Origin: an uncultured Fidelibacterota bacterium
Lineage (GTDB): Bacteria; Fidelibacterota; Marinisomatia; Marinisomatales; TCS55
Direction of reading: 5' to 3'
Length of the DNA stretch: 38,243 nt
Assembly (NCBI GenBank): GCA_902581045.1
Contig: CACHMU010000009.1
Span: 1-38,243, forward strand
A program made the translations under genes and the position numbers. Below the pieces are notes generated by a model, which ran no database searches, was not told the DNA's origin, and worked only from the letters and a program-made list of their open reading frames with translations. Positions 26,742 through 36,770 of this stretch are shown here, piece by piece; position 1 is the first letter of the stretch, and each line of letters begins with the position of its first letter.

Positions 26742-27566
26742 CTACTTTCTCCTCTTTAAAATAAATTCATTGGATTTCTTATTCTTTTTGCGCGTTTTAT
26801 ATCCTTTCGTTGGAGTACCCCAAGGAGAAACTGGATGGCGACCACCAGATGATTTACCTTCACCTCCACCATGTGGATGATCAACGGGATTCATAACTAC
26901 TCCACGGACGGTAGGTCGTTTACCTAGCCATCTAGTTCTTCCAGCTTTACCTGAAACTATCTGCTCATGAGATTTATTACCTACTTCACCAATAGTTGCA
27001 AAACAATCTTGACGAACTTGTCTTATTTCTCCAGATGGTAGCTTCAATGTTGTAAAACCATCATCATGAGCCATAACTTGAGCTGCAGAACCAGCGCTTC
27101 TAACTAATTGGCCTCCTCTACCAGGCTCAAGCTCTACATTATGCACAAACATTCCAGTTGCAACCTTTTTCAAAGGTAATGCATTCCCTATTTTTAACGG
27201 AGCATTTTCTCCACTAAAAATCTCATCACCAACTTTAACTCCAAAAGGTGAAAGAATATAACGTTTTTCTCCATCTTCATAAAAAAGTAACGCAATATTT
27301 GCAGATCTATTTGGATCATACTCAATAGATACAATCTTAGCTTGAATATCAAATTTATCACGCTTAAAATCAATAATTCTGTACCTTCGCCGATGTCCAC
27401 CACCACGATGTCTTACAGTTATTCTACCATTATTATTTCTACCACCTGTTTTTCTCAAAGCTACTGTAAGGCTTTTTTCAGGAGAACTTTTAGTTATCTC
27501 TGAAAAATCTGATCGAGATGCAAATCTACTTCCTGGCGTTGTGGGTTTTAAGTTTCTTATCCCCAT
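26742..27566 (-). CDS. rplB: 50S ribosomal protein L2
   Basis: 274 aa, full length. Required for subunit association and peptidyl-transferase activity. [20 protein letters not shown] and the C-terminal catalytic-region loop [20 protein letters not shown], with the conserved histidines, are intact, as is [17 protein letters not shown]. The start shares one base with the rplW stop. Confidence 0.99.
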   Translation of the reverse strand: MGIRNLKPTTPGSRFASRSDFSEITKSSPEKSLTVALRKTGGRNNNGRITVRHRGGGHRRRYRIIDFKRDKFDIQAKIVSIEYDPNRSANIALLFYEDGEKRYILSPFGVKVGDEIFSGENAPLKIGNALPLKKVATGMFVHNVELEPGRGGQLVRSAGSAAQVMAHDDGFTTLKLPSGEIRQVRQDCFATIGEVGNKSHEQIVSGKAGRTRWLGKRPTVRGVVMNPVDHPHGGGEGKSSGGRHPVSPWGTPTKGYKTRKKNKKSNEFILKRRK

Positions 27567-27886
27567 CAGTTAGCTACCTCGCCACTCAACAAATCTATTT
27601 CATAACCATCCATTAATGTAATTACTGCTTTTTTCCAACTTGCCCTTTTTCCTTTTGTCCTAATTGTTCTTCCACCACTACGAACTGTCATATTTTTCTC
27701 TTTACCAATAAAATTCATTGTTGCTATTTTTTTTACTTTAACATCAAATTTATTTTCAATTGCTCTAGCAATCTCTATTTTATTTGAGCCTTTTAGAACT
27801 TCGAAAGCATATTTTTTTTCCAGTTCTTCCAATCTGCTCATTTTTTCAGTAAATAAAGGACGAATAATTATTTTTTTGTATGACAT
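27566..27886 (-). CDS. rplW: 50S ribosomal protein L23
   Basis: 106 aa. [20 protein letters not shown], then [20 protein letters not shown] and the basic [20 protein letters not shown] give the L23 pattern. L23 is the docking site at the tunnel exit for trigger factor and SRP. It overlaps rplD and rplB by one base each, so the three are coupled. Confidence 0.97.
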   Translation of the reverse strand: MSYKKIIIRPLFTEKMSRLEELEKKYAFEVLKGSNKIEIARAIENKFDVKVKKIATMNFIGKEKNMTVRSGGRTIRTKGKRASWKKAVITLMDGYEIDLLSGEVAN

Positions 27887-28518
27887 TAGTTAGACACCAT
27901 CAATTTTTTATTTAGCAACGCTAAACCAGCTTTATCAAAAAGTAATTTTTCACAATCAAGAAGATCATACGTACTTGCAGATGTTGCTTCCACTAAATAA
28001 ATATTTGGCACATTTCTTGAAGATAAAAAAAGATTTTCACTAAGGCTTGCAACAAGTATTGTGACTTTTTTGCCAGAGATATTTAATATCTTTAAAAACT
28101 CAATAAATTCTTTTGTTTTAGGAGATGAAATAGAAATTTCATCGACAACTAAGATATCTCCATTATCTACTCGAAATGACAATACTGAACGACGAGCTAA
28201 TCTTTTCATTTTTTTTGATATTTTAGTTTTATAATCATGCGGTTGCGGCCCAAAAACTGTACCACCACCTCTCCAAATTGGCGACCTAATTGTTCCAGCT
28301 CGAGCAACACCACGACCTTTCTGCTTCCAAGGTTTTTTACCACCACCTCTAACTTTTGATCGATTTTTTGAAGCATGTGTACCTTGGCGCTCATTCGCTA
28401 GCTCAGTAATCACAGCCTGATGAATAACGCTTTCATTTGGCTTTATACCAAACACAGATTTATCAACTGTTACAGCTTTCCCTTCGCTTCCATCACTGTT
28501 TAAAATATTTAACTTCAT
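27886..28518 (-). CDS. rplD: 50S ribosomal protein L4
   Basis: 210 aa. The tunnel-lining loop is present (RSKVRGGGKKPWKQKGRGVA, then RAGTIRSPIWRGGGTVFGP), and the globular domain (RRSVLSFRVDNGDILVVDEI) follows. In E. coli L4 also represses the S10 operon; whether it does so here cannot be told, since no S10 leader structure is visible upstream of rpsJ. It lies 6 nt after rplC. Confidence 0.98.
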   Translation of the reverse strand: MKLNILNSDGSEGKAVTVDKSVFGIKPNESVIHQAVITELANERQGTHASKNRSKVRGGGKKPWKQKGRGVARAGTIRSPIWRGGGTVFGPQPHDYKTKISKKMKRLARRSVLSFRVDNGDILVVDEISISSPKTKEFIEFLKILNISGKKVTILVASLSENLFLSSRNVPNIYLVEATSASTYDLLDCEKLLFDKAGLALLNKKLMVSN

Positions 28519-28524
28519 TATAGC

Positions 28525-29142
28525 TTATTTAGATATGTATACTATCCCATTATTTGAACCAGGGACAGCTCCTTTAATCAAAATTTTATTATTTTCTACA
28601 TCTACGTTGACAACTTCAAGATTTCTTGTTGTAATTCTTTTATTACCATATTGACCAGCCATTTTCATCCCTTTAAACACTCTAGATGGATCAGATGCTT
28701 GACCAATAGAGCCAGCAGATCTTGGATGCTCCCTTTGTCCATGAGTTTTTGGACCACCACCAAAACCATGGCGTTTCATTACTCCAGAGAAGCCTTTTCC
28801 TTTTGAAGTGCCAGCTATATCAACATATTCACCTTCTTTAAATAAAGATACTCCGAATTTTTGTCCGGTTTCGTATTTATATTTTGGAACAGGGGAGAAT
28901 TCAGCTAAAAATCTCATTCTTTCAGAACCTGCTTTTTTAAAATGTCCATTTAATGCTTTATTAGAATGCTTTTCTTTCATCTTAGTAAACCCAATTTGAA
29001 TTGCATCATATCCATCTTTATTCTTGGTCTTAATCTGAGTAACGACACATGGACCAGCCTCAATAACAGTTACAGGTACTATTGAACCTTGATCATTATA
29101 AAATTGCGTCATTCCTATTTTCTTGCCAATTAGACCACGCAT
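28525..29142 (-). CDS. rplC: 50S ribosomal protein L3
   Basis: 205 aa from the ATG at 29140-29142, which gives MRGLIGKKIGMTQFYNDQGS, the family N-terminus. A longer reading from 29172 adds ten foreign residues and would overlap rpsJ, so it is rejected. GFSGVMKRHGFGGGPKTHGQ and RSAGSIGQASDPSRVFKGMK are the extension reaching the peptidyl-transferase centre. It lies 4 nt after rpsJ, with no clear Shine-Dalgarno, so translational coupling is likely. Confidence 0.96.
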   Translation of the reverse strand: MRGLIGKKIGMTQFYNDQGSIVPVTVIEAGPCVVTQIKTKNKDGYDAIQIGFTKMKEKHSNKALNGHFKKAGSERMRFLAEFSPVPKYKYETGQKFGVSLFKEGEYVDIAGTSKGKGFSGVMKRHGFGGGPKTHGQREHPRSAGSIGQASDPSRVFKGMKMAGQYGNKRITTRNLEVVNVDVENNKILIKGAVPGSNNGIVYISK

Positions 29143-29146
29143 AGAA

Positions 29147-29455
29147 CTATACCTTAATCTCAATATCAACACCAGCTGGAAGATCCAACTTCATAAGTGC
29201 CTCTACAGTTTTAGGGGTTGAATTCAAAATATCAATTAATCTTTTATGAATTTTAGTTTGAAACTGCTCACGAGATTTTTTATCAACAAAAGGCGAGCGC
29301 AGGACTGTATAAATTGTTCTTTTTGTAGGTAATGGAATAGGACCAGAAATAAGAGCACCAGTTGATTTTGCAGTTTTTACAATTTTTTCAGTTGATTTGT
29401 CAATCAATGAATGATCATATGCTTTTAAACTTATACGTATAGTTTGCTTTGCCAT
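29147..29455 (-). CDS. rpsJ: 30S ribosomal protein S10 (NusE)
   Basis: 102 aa, the standard length. [40 protein letters not shown], and [16 protein letters not shown] match S10, which also acts as transcription antitermination factor NusE and binds NusG. It follows fusA directly (17 nt) with no tuf gene between. Confidence 0.98.
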   Translation of the reverse strand: MAKQTIRISLKAYDHSLIDKSTEKIVKTAKSTGALISGPIPLPTKRTIYTVLRSPFVDKKSREQFQTKIHKRLIDILNSTPKTVEALMKLDLPAGVDIEIKV

Positions 29456-29472
29456 TATAATTTTCTTTCTAG

Positions 29473-31563
29473 CTAAGAAGCCTTTCCATGAACTTTCTCA
29501 ATAATTTCTTCTCTTACTGAATTCGGTACTTCTTTAAAGCTTGAAAATTCCATATGGAAAACTGCACGACCTTGAGTAATTGATCTTAAATCAGTAGCAT
29601 AACCAAACATTTTTGCAAGTGGCACAATAGCATTAAGAGTATGAGCATCTTTACGCTGCCCCATTTTTTCAATATTTCCTCTACGTGAATTTATATCTCC
29701 CATAACATCACCAAGATATTCTTCAGGCACTACGACTTCAACTTTCATCATAGGCTCCATAAGGACAGGCTTAGCCTTCTTGCAACCTTCTTGTATTGCC
29801 ATTGAACCAGCAATTTTAAATGCCATTTCAGATGAATCAACATCATGGTATGAGCCAAAAATCAACTCAACTCTAACATCTTCAATTGGGTATCCAGCTA
29901 AAACACCATTTTTCAATGCATCTTCAATACCATCACTAACGGGTTGTATATATTCACGAGGAATAACACCACCAACAATTTTATTCTCAAAATGGTAACC
30001 TTTGCCAACTTCATTTGGCTCGACATTAATTACTACATGCCCATATTGTCCTCTTCCTCCAGATTGGCGAGCAAACTTAACATCAACTTTTTCAACACGT
30101 TTAGTTATTGCTTCTGTATATGCTACTTGCGGGGTACCAACATTTGCTTTTACGCTAAATTCTCTTAGCAAGCGATCAACCAAAACTTCAAGGTGTAGCT
30201 CTCCCATTCCAGCAATAATTGTTTGGCCTGTATCTGGATGAATAGAAACTTTGAATGTTGGATCCTCTTCAGACAACTTAGATAAACCTTTAGATAAAGC
30301 ATCTTGATCAGCTTTTGTTGCTGGCTCTACTGAGACCTCAACGACTGGCTCAGGAAACTCCATTGATTCAAGCAAAATTTCTTTCTTTTCTTCACAAAGC
30401 GTATGTCCAGTATTGGTGTTTTTTAGGCCAACAGCTGCAAAAATCTCACCAGCAGAAACTGTATCTATTTCTTCTCTCTTATTAGCGTGCATTAATAAAA
30501 TCCTACTGATTCTCTCCCTTTTCCCTGTATTTGGGTTAGCAACATAAGATCCAGATTTCAATATTCCGGAATATGCGCGGACAAAAGTAAGTCTTCCAAC
30601 ATAAGGATCCGTCATGACTTTAAATGCTAATGCACTAAATGGCTCATCATCATTTGGCTCACGACTCATTACAATATCATTATCATTCGGATCAAAACCA
30701 TTAATTGCACCTATATCCAGAGGAGATGGTAAAAAATCATTAACAGCATCTAATAGTCTCTGCACGCCTTTATTTTTAAATGCTGAGCCACAAAGTGTTG
30801 GAATGAATGTATTATCAATACAACCTTTTCTTATTGCAGCTTTAAGTTCATTTTCCGTTATTTCTTCTTCAGATAAATATTTCTCAAGCAAATGTTCATC
30901 ATAACTAGCAGTCTCTTCAATTAGATGGTGCCTCCATTTTTCAGCCTCATCTTTCATATCAGTTGGAACTTCAGCAATCTCAAAATGCGCACCCAAAGAT
31001 GAATCATTATAAAGAATTGCTTTCATTGTAATTAAATCAATAATTCCTGTAAAAATATCTCCAGCACCGATTGGCAAAACTATAGGCAGTGGGTTAGCAC
31101 CTAACCTATCCTTTATCATATCTAAAACATGATAAAAATCGGCTCCAGTTCGGTCCATTTTATTTACAAATGCTATCCTTGGAACATTATATTTGTCAGC
31201 TTGACGCCATACGGTTTCACTTTGAGGTTCAACCCCACCAACTGCACAAAAAACCGCACAAGAGCCATCAAGGACACGTAAAGAGCGCTCAACTTCAACA
31301 GTAAAATCAACATGGCCAGGAGTATCTATTATATTGATTCTGTGATCATTCCATATTGCGGTTGTTGCAGCAGAAGTGATTGTAATCCCACGCTCTTTTT
31401 CCTGCTCCATCCAATCCATAGTTGCTCCACCATCATGAACTTCGCCCAACTTATGAGTTCGGCCAGTATAAAACAAAATTCTTTCGGTTAAGGTTGTCTT
31501 TCCAGCATCAATATGTGCCATAATCCCAATATTTCGAACATCTTTTAAAGGTATTTTTTTCAT
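29473..31563 (-). CDS. fusA: Elongation factor G
   Basis: 696 aa translocation GTPase. G motifs: AHIDAGKTT (16-24), switch I RGITITSA (58-65), DTPGH (80-84), NKMD (132-135) and GSAF. Domains II-V follow, with the domain IV tip region [14 protein letters not shown] and the domain V stretch [20 protein letters not shown]. All expected domains are present, so it is a canonical EF-G. It lies between rpsG (11 nt) and rpsJ (17 nt). Confidence 0.98.
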   Translation of the reverse strand: MKKIPLKDVRNIGIMAHIDAGKTTLTERILFYTGRTHKLGEVHDGGATMDWMEQEKERGITITSAATTAIWNDHRINIIDTPGHVDFTVEVERSLRVLDGSCAVFCAVGGVEPQSETVWRQADKYNVPRIAFVNKMDRTGADFYHVLDMIKDRLGANPLPIVLPIGAGDIFTGIIDLITMKAILYNDSSLGAHFEIAEVPTDMKDEAEKWRHHLIEETASYDEHLLEKYLSEEEITENELKAAIRKGCIDNTFIPTLCGSAFKNKGVQRLLDAVNDFLPSPLDIGAINGFDPNDNDIVMSREPNDDEPFSALAFKVMTDPYVGRLTFVRAYSGILKSGSYVANPNTGKRERISRILLMHANKREEIDTVSAGEIFAAVGLKNTNTGHTLCEEKKEILLESMEFPEPVVEVSVEPATKADQDALSKGLSKLSEEDPTFKVSIHPDTGQTIIAGMGELHLEVLVDRLLREFSVKANVGTPQVAYTEAITKRVEKVDVKFARQSGGRGQYGHVVINVEPNEVGKGYHFENKIVGGVIPREYIQPVSDGIEDALKNGVLAGYPIEDVRVELIFGSYHDVDSSEMAFKIAGSMAIQEGCKKAKPVLMEPMMKVEVVVPEEYLGDVMGDINSRRGNIEKMGQRKDAHTLNAIVPLAKMFGYATDLRSITQGRAVFHMEFSSFKEVPNSVREEIIEKVHGKAS

Positions 31564-31574
31564 TTTATTTTTAT

Positions 31575-32039
31575 CTACCTAAAATGAGCAAATGCACGAT
31601 TAGCCTCAGCCATTCGATGGGTATCATCCTTCTTTTTTATTGCACCACCTTCGCCACTTGCAGCTGAAATCAATTCAGAGGCTAAACATTCAGCCATAGA
31701 CTTTCCTGATCGACTTCGAGCTGAATTAATAATCCATTGCGAAGCGAGAAAAAATTGACGGTGTTTGGAAACTTCAATTGGGACCTGATAATTAGCTCCA
31801 CCTATTCTTCGAGTTTTAACTTCAAGCATAGGAGAAGCATTTTTTATTGCTAGTTTGAATATATCCATTCCTTCTTTTTTTGTCCGAGATTTAATTGTGC
31901 TCATTGAAGTGTAAAAAATATGTTCTGACACACCTTTTTTTCCACCCATCATTAAATAATTCATAAACTTAGCAACTTCCAAATCACCATATATTGGATC
32001 TGGTAAAATTTTTCTCTTATCTGGCCTTCTTCTTCTCAT
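31575..32039 (-). CDS. rpsG: 30S ribosomal protein S7
   Basis: 154 aa. Nucleates assembly of the 30S head and contacts E-site mRNA and t[62 protein letters not shown] and [20 protein letters not shown] are diagnostic. It lies 3 nt after rpsL. Confidence 0.98.
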   Translation of the reverse strand: MRRRRPDKRKILPDPIYGDLEVAKFMNYLMMGGKKGVSEHIFYTSMSTIKSRTKKEGMDIFKLAIKNASPMLEVKTRRIGGANYQVPIEVSKHRQFFLASQWIINSARSRSGKSMAECLASELISAASGEGGAIKKKDDTHRMAEANRAFAHFR

Positions 32040-32042
32040 AGT

Positions 32043-32417
32043 TTATGCTTTTGGTCGTTTAGCTCCATATCGTGAGCGACTAGTTTTACGATCAGATACT
32101 CCAGCTGTATCAAATGTTCCCCTTACAATATGATAACGTACTCCCGGCAGATCTTTAACGCGCCCACCTTCAATCAAAACAATAGAATGTTCTTGCAAAT
32201 TATGACCTTCTCCTGGGATATAAGCATTCACTTCAATACCATTTGTTAATCTAACTCTCGCTACCTTACGCAAAGCAGAATTAGGTTTTTTTGGTGTTGT
32301 AGTGTATACGCGCGTGCATACTCCTCTTTTTTGAGGACTACTTTTTAAAGCAGGACTTGCAGTTTTTTTCTTTACCCGCTTTCTACCTTGTCTTACTAAT
32401 TGATTTATCGTCGGCAT
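32043..32417 (-). CDS. rpsL: 30S ribosomal protein S12
   Basis: 124 aa decoding-centre protein. [37 protein letters not shown] (K43, K44) and [16 protein letters not shown] (K88, P91) are intact, so none of the classical streptomycin-resistance changes are seen. One oddity is E83: the conserved loop usually reads I-R-G-G-R-V-K, but this gene reads I-E-G-G-R-V-K (codon GAA). The start has GGAAGTGA just upstream. It follows rpoC after 84 nt, the largest gap in this gene block. Confidence 0.97.
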   Translation of the reverse strand: MPTINQLVRQGRKRVKKKTASPALKSSPQKRGVCTRVYTTTPKKPNSALRKVARVRLTNGIEVNAYIPGEGHNLQEHSIVLIEGGRVKDLPGVRYHIVRGTFDTAGVSDRKTSRSRYGAKRPKA

Positions 32418-32501
32418 TTCACTTCCATTTAAGCCTGCGAAACTAATACTGACAAGAGCATTTTATCAATTTGTTTTTGCATAACATCTTTTTTATTAAG
32501 C
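32418..32501 (-). other. rpoC-rpsL intergenic gap
   Basis: This 84-nt stretch is the only break longer than 21 nt in the block, so it is the most likely site for an internal promoter or processing site at the start of the str operon. No GC-rich hairpin with a T-run is visible, so rpoBC transcripts probably read through. No convincing promoter boxes were found. Confidence 0.4.
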
Positions 32502-35500
32502 CTAACTTTCTTCATCGATTTTCTCAGGTTCAGAAACCTCATTTGAAACAATATTTTTTTCTTTAACAAATAAGTCCTTTAAATGAGGTGATCCAGAACC
32601 AGCTGGAATTAAGCGTCCAACAGCAACATTTTCTTTTAAACCACGGAGATGGTCAACTTTACCTGATGTAGCAGCATCTGTTAATACTCTAGTAGTCTCT
32701 TGAAATGATGCCGCAGAAATGAAGCTCTCGGTATTTAAAGAGGCTTGAGTTATTCCCATAAGCAATGGATCAAATGTCGCAGGCTTAATTTTTCTAGATT
32801 TTGCAGCAATTTTACCATTTTCTTTTAAAGCTCTATTTATTTCTTGATATTCCTTTTTATCAACAAGCATGTCTTCTTCTAATTCAGAGTCACCACTACT
32901 TGTAACGACAACCATAGATTGAAGTTTTTCGTTTGTTTCAAAGAATTCAGCGCGATTCACTCTATCCTTATGTAAAAAATGAGAATCTCCTGGCTCATCT
33001 ATACTTACTTTTTGCATCATTTGACGAACAATTACCTCAATATGTTTATCGTCAATTTTTACACCTTGCAATCTATATACTTCCTGAATCTGATTAACCA
33101 AATATTCTCGAACTTTATTCGGCCCCAATATTTTTAAGATATCAGCTGGAGAAATACTTCCTTCACATAGTGAAGTCCCCGCCGTAATTCTATCACCCTC
33201 ATGTACCACAACATGCTTACCATAAGGAATAGAATATGTTTTGGTTGAGCCATCGACACCTTCAACTTGGATTTTACGAATTCCACGTTTTGTTTCACCA
33301 AATTTTACTAGACCATCAATCTCCGTTACAACTGCTGGCTCAGTTGGCTTACGAGCTTCAAATAATTCTGTAACCCTTGGGAGGCCTCCAGTTATATCAC
33401 GAGACTTACCATATTGGCGCGGAATCTTTACTAAAGTTTGGCCTCGAGCAACCTTATCACCTTTCCGAACAACTAAATTCGCAGTAACTGGAAGAATCGT
33501 TCCACCTGCAAGTATACTACCATCTTTATTAACAATTTCGACATGAGGACTCAAATTGCGATTTTTGGATTCAATTATTACCATTTGTTTTTTGCCGCCT
33601 TCAACAGCTTCCACTTGATATGTTTCATTTTCTATAAAATCTCTAAGCTCAACTATCCCCGACTGTCTAGCTAGAATAACATCTGTATATGGATCCCAAT
33701 TAAAAAGTACTGCCCCAGCCTTAACTTTCTCACCATCAGCAACATTTAAATTCGCACCATACGGCACATTAAAATCAGAGTTAGATTTTTTGTCTTTAGT
33801 CTTAATAGTGATTTTTGAATGACGAACCATACATCTTAAAACTTCAGTCCCAAATTCATCTTTTGATTTTGCTACTTCAAGATTATCAGAAAATTGAACT
33901 ACCCCTGCCCGCTGTGTTATCATTTCAGATTGTTCGATTATTCGGGTGGCAGTTCCGCCGATATGAAATGTTCTAAGAGTTAACTGTGTCCCAGGCTCTC
34001 CAATGCTCTGAGCAGCTTGAATTCCAACAGAAGTGCCTAAGTCAACTAATTTGTGATTTGAAGGGTTCCAACCATAACATTTTGCGCAAACACCCCTTAG
34101 AGATTCACATGTAAGAACAGACCTAATTCGCAATGATTCAATGTTACTATCAGATATAGCCTTAGCCTCGCTATCTTTTATCATCGTACCAGCTTTAATA
34201 ATAGTTTTTCCATCTTCAATAAAATTTTCTAATATAGTTCTACCTAAAATTCTATCTGCCAATGGCTCAATTATATCCTCTCCCTCTTTCAAGTCGTCTG
34301 CTAAAATTCCATTGATTGTGCCACAATCAGCTTCACTAATAACTACATCCTGAGCTACATCAACCAACCGGCGAGTTAAATAACCTGCATCAGCAGTTTT
34401 TAATGCGGTATCGGCTAATCCTTTTCTAGCCCCATGGGTAGAAATAAAATATTCTTGAACAGACAAACCCTCTTTAAAGTTTGAAGTAATAGGTGATTCA
34501 ATAATTTCTCCTTTTCCACCAGTCATTGCCTTTTTAGGCTTCGCCATTAAGCCTCGCATGCCAGCAAGCTGTTTAATTTGATCTTGTGAGCCACGTGCCC
34601 CAGAATCAGCCATCATGTAAACTGGATTAAAACCTTGATCATTAGACTTTAAATTTTCCATCATTGTTGCAGCAATATCATTAGTAGCATGAGTCCAAAC
34701 ATCGATAACCTTATTGTACCTTTCGCCATCAGTTAAGACATGACGTTTAAATTTATTCTGAATATCGTCAACCTTTTTTTGAGCATAATTTATAATTTCA
34801 TCCTTTGCATCTGGAATCATGATATCACTTATTGCTATAGATAAACCTGCTTGCGTGGCTGCATTAAATCCTAGATTTTTTAACTTATCAAGAAAAATCA
34901 CTGTTTCTTTATTCCCAGCTACCAAATAAGTTTCATTAACCAATTCACTTAGCCTTTTTTTATCAATCAGGTCATCAATAAAATCCATTTCATCAGGTAA
35001 AATAGAATTTATTATAACTCTACCTACAGTGGTATCTTTGAACCATATACCAGCATGACGAACATTTATTGAAGCATTTACATCTACAACTTTATTCTCA
35101 TAGGCAAGTATAACCTCATCAAAAGAGCCGAATGTTTTCCCTTCGCCTTTTGCTCCTTCTCTCTTTCGGGTTAAATAATATGTACCTAGAACCATATCTT
35201 GGGATGGTAATGCTAATGGCTTACCATTTGCAGGATGTAAAATATTATGACTAGACAACATAAGTACTCTGGCTTCCATTTGTGCAGCAACAGATAATGG
35301 CACATGAACAGCCATCTGATCTCCATCAAAATCCGCATTAAATGCCGAACATACAAGAGGATGAATTCTCAAGGCTTTCCCATCAACAAGTACTGGCTGA
35401 AATGCTTGTATGCCAAGACGGTGAAGAGTAGGAGCGCGATTTAATAAAACCGGGTGATCTTTAACAACATATTCTAAAACTTTGTAAACGATTGGATCCT

Positions 35501-36758
35501 TATCCTCAATTAGCAATTTAGCACCCCTAGGTGTTTGAGAATAACCCCTACCCATTAATTCGCTTATCATATGAGGCTTAAATAGCTCTAGTGCCATATT
35601 CTTGGGAAGACCACACTCATGAAGCTTAAGCTCGGGACCTACGACGATTACTGATCTTCCTGAATAGTCAACCCGCTTACCTAACAAATTTTGACGAAAC
35701 CTACCTGTCTTACCTCGAATCATATCTGAAATCGATTTTAAGGGTCTTCTTGTACCACTTCTAATTGCAGTTTTCCTACGACTATTATCGAACAAAGCGT
35801 CTACAGATTCTTGAAGCATCCTTTTTTCATTTCTAAGAATCACATCGGGTGCCTTTATCTCCATCAATTGCTTTAATCTATTGTTGCGTATTATTATTCG
35901 TCGATAGAGATCATTTAAGTCACTGGCAGCAAAACGACCTCCATCTAAAGGAACAAGTGGACGTAACTCAGGAGGAATAACAGGTAAAATTGAAACAACC
36001 ATCCATTCAGGTTTATTTATTTTTTTTACATTTGTAATATCAACCAAAAAAGTTTTTACCACTTTTAATCGCTTGAGGGCTTCTTCGCGCTTTTGCTTAG
36101 ATTTAGAATTTTTAAGTACATCTTCCATATCTCGACGTAATTCTACTAAATTCATTCTAGATAGCATTTCCTTAAGAGCTTCTCCTCCCATTGCCGCATA
36201 AAAGTAATCATCATTATCCCTATCTTCCTCTGAAACAGCATCAAAACCATACTCTCTCTCTAATTCAATAAACTCAAATTCATCAATCATTTCAAATTTT
36301 TCTCTACCACTCTTGCCAGGCTCAATAATTAAGAATTTCTCATAATAAACAATTTTTTCAAGGTCTTTAGTCGATATACCGACAAGATAACTTAATTTTG
36401 AAGGAATTGAGCGAAGATACCAAATATGAACGACCGGTACAGCAAGGGTAATGTGGCCCATTCTATCACGACGAACTTTTTTTCGAGTAACTTCAACTCC
36501 ACAACGATCACAAATAATCCCACGATATCTAATACCTTTATACTTCCCACAGTGGCATTCATAATCCTTTACTGGGCCAAAGATTTTTTCACAAAACAAC
36601 CCATCTTTTTCTGGCTTATATGATCGATAATTAATTGTCTCTGGCTTTAATATTTCACCATATGATTTTTGAAGGATACCCTCCGGAGAAGCTAAACCAA
36701 TTCGAATTGATGAAAAACCTCTACTAGTATCTACTTTATTTGTTTGAATGAATGTCAA
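32502..36758 (-). CDS. rpoC: RNA polymerase beta' subunit
   Basis: 1418 aa, full length for the FCB-type beta'. The N-terminal zinc ribbon has C68, C70, C83 and C86 (ECHCGKYKG, then IICDRCGVEV). The active-site Mg loop NADFDGD is at 474-480 with D476, D478 and D480. The lid/rudder and bridge-helix/trigger-loop regions are present (RKGLADTALKTADAGYLTRR, SIGEPGTQLTLRTFHIGG), as is a second cysteine cluster (CESLRGVCAKC). A C-terminal omega-contact region follows (QETTRVLTDAATSGKVDHLR). It lies 12 nt after rpoB and is separate from it, not fused. Confidence 0.99.
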   Translation of the reverse strand: MTFIQTNKVDTSRGFSSIRIGLASPEGILQKSYGEILKPETINYRSYKPEKDGLFCEKIFGPVKDYECHCGKYKGIRYRGIICDRCGVEVTRKKVRRDRMGHITLAVPVVHIWYLRSIPSKLSYLVGISTKDLEKIVYYEKFLIIEPGKSGREKFEMIDEFEFIELEREYGFDAVSEEDRDNDDYFYAAMGGEALKEMLSRMNLVELRRDMEDVLKNSKSKQKREEALKRLKVVKTFLVDITNVKKINKPEWMVVSILPVIPPELRPLVPLDGGRFAASDLNDLYRRIIIRNNRLKQLMEIKAPDVILRNEKRMLQESVDALFDNSRRKTAIRSGTRRPLKSISDMIRGKTGRFRQNLLGKRVDYSGRSVIVVGPELKLHECGLPKNMALELFKPHMISELMGRGYSQTPRGAKLLIEDKDPIVYKVLEYVVKDHPVLLNRAPTLHRLGIQAFQPVLVDGKALRIHPLVCSAFNADFDGDQMAVHVPLSVAAQMEARVLMLSSHNILHPANGKPLALPSQDMVLGTYYLTRKREGAKGEGKTFGSFDEVILAYENKVVDVNASINVRHAGIWFKDTTVGRVIINSILPDEMDFIDDLIDKKRLSELVNETYLVAGNKETVIFLDKLKNLGFNAATQAGLSIAISDIMIPDAKDEIINYAQKKVDDIQNKFKRHVLTDGERYNKVIDVWTHATNDIAATMMENLKSNDQGFNPVYMMADSGARGSQDQIKQLAGMRGLMAKPKKAMTGGKGEIIESPITSNFKEGLSVQEYFISTHGARKGLADTALKTADAGYLTRRLVDVAQDVVISEADCGTINGILADDLKEGEDIIEPLADRILGRTILENFIEDGKTIIKAGTMIKDSEAKAISDSNIESLRIRSVLTCESLRGVCAKCYGWNPSNHKLVDLGTSVGIQAAQSIGEPGTQLTLRTFHIGGTATRIIEQSEMITQRAGVVQFSDNLEVAKSKDEFGTEVLRCMVRHSKITIKTKDKKSNSDFNVPYGANLNVADGEKVKAGAVLFNWDPYTDVILARQSGIVELRDFIENETYQVEAVEGGKKQMVIIESKNRNLSPHVEIVNKDGSILAGGTILPVTANLVVRKGDKVARGQTLVKIPRQYGKSRDITGGLPRVTELFEARKPTEPAVVTEIDGLVKFGETKRGIRKIQVEGVDGSTKTYSIPYGKHVVVHEGDRITAGTSLCEGSISPADILKILGPNKVREYLVNQIQEVYRLQGVKIDDKHIEVIVRQMMQKVSIDEPGDSHFLHKDRVNRAEFFETNEKLQSMVVVTSSGDSELEEDMLVDKKEYQEINRALKENGKIAAKSRKIKPATFDPLLMGITQASLNTESFISAASFQETTRVLTDAATSGKVDHLRGLKENVAVGRLIPAGSGSPHLKDLFVKEKNIVSNEVSEPEKIDEES

Positions 36759-36770
36759 AACAATTCTCCC

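Noticed and set aside
29143-29172. Upstream in-frame extension of rplC adding 10 residues
   Set aside because: It overlaps the end of rpsJ and is not L3-like; MRGLIGKKIGMTQ is the normal L3 start.
29780-30241. Plus-strand open frames opposite fusA
   Set aside because: They have low-complexity, Ser/Thr-rich translations with no Shine-Dalgarno or family features, and mirror the codon bias of fusA.
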